DNA of 64,000 bases. Source: Loripinus fragilis. Taxonomy: Eukaryota; Mollusca; Bivalvia; Lucinida; Lucinidae. The notes beneath the pieces are model-generated. The model made no database searches. It was not told where the DNA came from and saw nothing but the letters and a program-made list of their open reading frames with translations. The position numbers and the translations under genes were made by a program. The first letter of the stretch is position 1, and each line of letters starts with the position of its first letter. The stretch spans positions 69,423,753 through 69,487,752 of the forward strand of contig OZ026525.1 of the NCBI GenBank assembly GCA_964019695.1, read 5' to 3'. Of the stretch, positions 62,661 through 64,000 are shown one piece after another.

Positions 62661-62860
62661 TTGATTTTGATTTGATTCTTTACGCCCCATCAACAATCTT
62701 TTAGTTATGTAGGGACGGGTCTTCCTAGGTTGAACCAGTACTAAGCTAGAGTAAATGTGTCTTGCTCAAGGACCACAACGCAGTGATGCCGGTGAGGCTC
62801 GAACCCGCAGCCCCTCGGTCTTGAGTCAAGCACTTTACCACTGAGCCACTGCACTTCCCA
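62661..62860 (-). mobile_element. tRNA-derived SINE with 10-bp target duplication
   Basis: Flanked by ttattacagt at 62651-62660 and 62861-62870. It is inserted in the right arm of the 10-kb inverted repeat; the matching site in the left arm (near 53165) has no insertion, which fixes the order of events. Confidence 0.88.
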
Positions 62861-63020
62861 TTATTACAGTCATTTTGATATTTTATACCTATGTGTCATT
62901 TATGACAGCCACCTTTGCTGTCATACTGCATAAATAAATACTGCTGACAGTAAATTTATCTCCAAAATAAATTATGATTCAAGCATGAGACTTTGAATTG
63001 TATTATCGAAACTTTAATAT

Positions 63021-64000
63021 CATATGAGCATACCACAACATGCAAAATTAATCCCAAACGTCAAACAGTTAATTTTTTTATCTGCATGCAGGTCTTTAAT
63101 AAATAGTGCGTAACAGAACAATATTTTTTATTATTTCTCAACCAAAACATATAATGTGGGTATTCAATGAGACGGTTCTTTTGGCGGCACCCAAACATAT
63201 GCTAAATCTGAGGGTAAAATATTTACGATTTAACGCGGAAGGGTAAAGTATTTACGATTTAACGCGGAATTTTTTGTTTATCTAAACCTGTGCAACATCT
63301 ATTCAAAATTGGCGTGCCGAAACATCGCAGGAAATATACAGACAAAATACGGAACCCGGAAGGGACATTTTCTTGAGAAAAGAAATTATTACGAGAAAAT
63401 CAGAAAAGAAATTTAAACAATCAAATTGGAATCGAGCTTAAACCAGATAACAGATGCAGGGATTATGTTGAACAAACGGCATTTCTTGTTTTATTTTTCA
63501 TTTTGTTTTAATGCTTTTATTCGTATTCTGTTTCTCGTTTAAAATTCCATTCTATTTTTATGACTTAAATTTCCTCAAGTTCTCGTATATAAAAGAAAGA
63601 AAACGTCCCTTCCGGGGTTCCGTAGTTTTATACATAGTTTTGTGCATCGACCGTTGTTCTACACATTTAACTCTTTTTATACAGGCAACCGTAAACGGCT
63701 ATTTTGGCAAACAGTGAAGAACCGGATAACATGTAGCCCGCTAATAGTGGTAATTAGATCCTTCTTCTCATCAAACTAAAAAAATTATAATAATAAAACC
63801 AATGTCCTCTGAAAAAAAAATTCTGGACCCGCGTATGTAGACCTAGCTGAAATGCCACATATGGCGACATTTCAGCGTCTGCATTGATTGATCTTCAGAG
63901 TAAGAAATACATATTTTTTTAAATGATAACCTGCATGTGCGGGTCCAGAAGGGGGACAGGGGGCCCCCCTGGAAAATTCGTTAAATATATAGGGTTCCCC
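63021..64000. other. Right end of window: repeats only
   Basis: Contains a degraded copy of the accgtctc/gagacggtt palindrome (about 63130-63210), a 21-bp doublet gggtaaa-tatttacgatttaa (63202 and 63241), a MITE at 63350-63622, and the beginning of the element also seen at 6555 (from about 63938). Confidence 0.6.
63350..63622. mobile_element. MITE with cggaacccggaaggga TIRs and TA duplication
   Basis: Left cggaacccggaagggacatt, right cgtcccttccggggttccg, flanked by TA. No ORF of note. Confidence 0.75.

Overview
The window comes from an animal nuclear genome, most likely a bivalve mollusc. It is AT-rich and intron-rich, and it is packed with short inverted-repeat elements (MITE-like), tRNA-derived SINEs and tandem repeats of the kind common in clams. 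The bivalve assignment is an inference from repeat style; the animal assignment is firm because of the gene content. There are no bacterial operons, ribosome binding sites or CRISPR arrays. The one securely identified gene is the 3' part of PRPF8 (Prp8, the core spliceosome protein). It runs left to right as ten exons from 1640 to 26975 and encodes 686 residues, matching residues 1650-2335 of the 2335-residue human protein. It includes the RNase H-like domain and the C-terminal JAB1/MPN domain. All splice sites are GT-AG and all phases agree. A second, short minus-strand gene model (40160-39942 and 36540-36394, 119 residues) is weaker and distantly resembles a stathmin-type helix. || The striking part is the 11.9-kb PRPF8 intron at 6529-18456. 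It holds about 54 extra copies of the 3' splice site of its own downstream exon: 52 short units, mostly 89 bp, plus two longer truncated exon copies. Each short unit carries the end of the intron (pyrimidine-rich tract and CAG) followed by roughly the first 50 bases of the exon (codons for [16 protein letters not shown]). All but one keep an AG at the boundary. Units read in frame from the upstream exon reach a stop within one unit. The authentic acceptor (18455-18456) is the last of the series and the only one followed by the rest of the exon and a 5' splice site. A 4139-bp inverted-repeat transposon with a TA target duplication sits inside the array (12511-16649). The tail of the last PRPF8 exon has also been duplicated, into the 3' flank (27064-27150). 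|| Layout: 1-27 kb, PRPF8 with repeat-filled introns; 27-36 kb, nested DNA-transposon remnants and SINEs; 36-40 kb, the minus-strand small gene interleaved with piggyBac-like MITEs and a 38-bp minisatellite; 40.9-45 kb, a minisatellite-armed foldback element, a TGACCT-rich tandem array, a 440-bp palindrome and a 1.06-kb TIR element; 47.5-49.5 kb, mariner-type and other MITEs; 50.3-52.3 kb, a tandem repeat of about 230 bp; 53-63 kb, a very large diverged inverted repeat (arms of about 2.5 kb around a loop of about 5 kb) with a long TA/GA microsatellite. No gene was recognised beyond about 40.2 kb.
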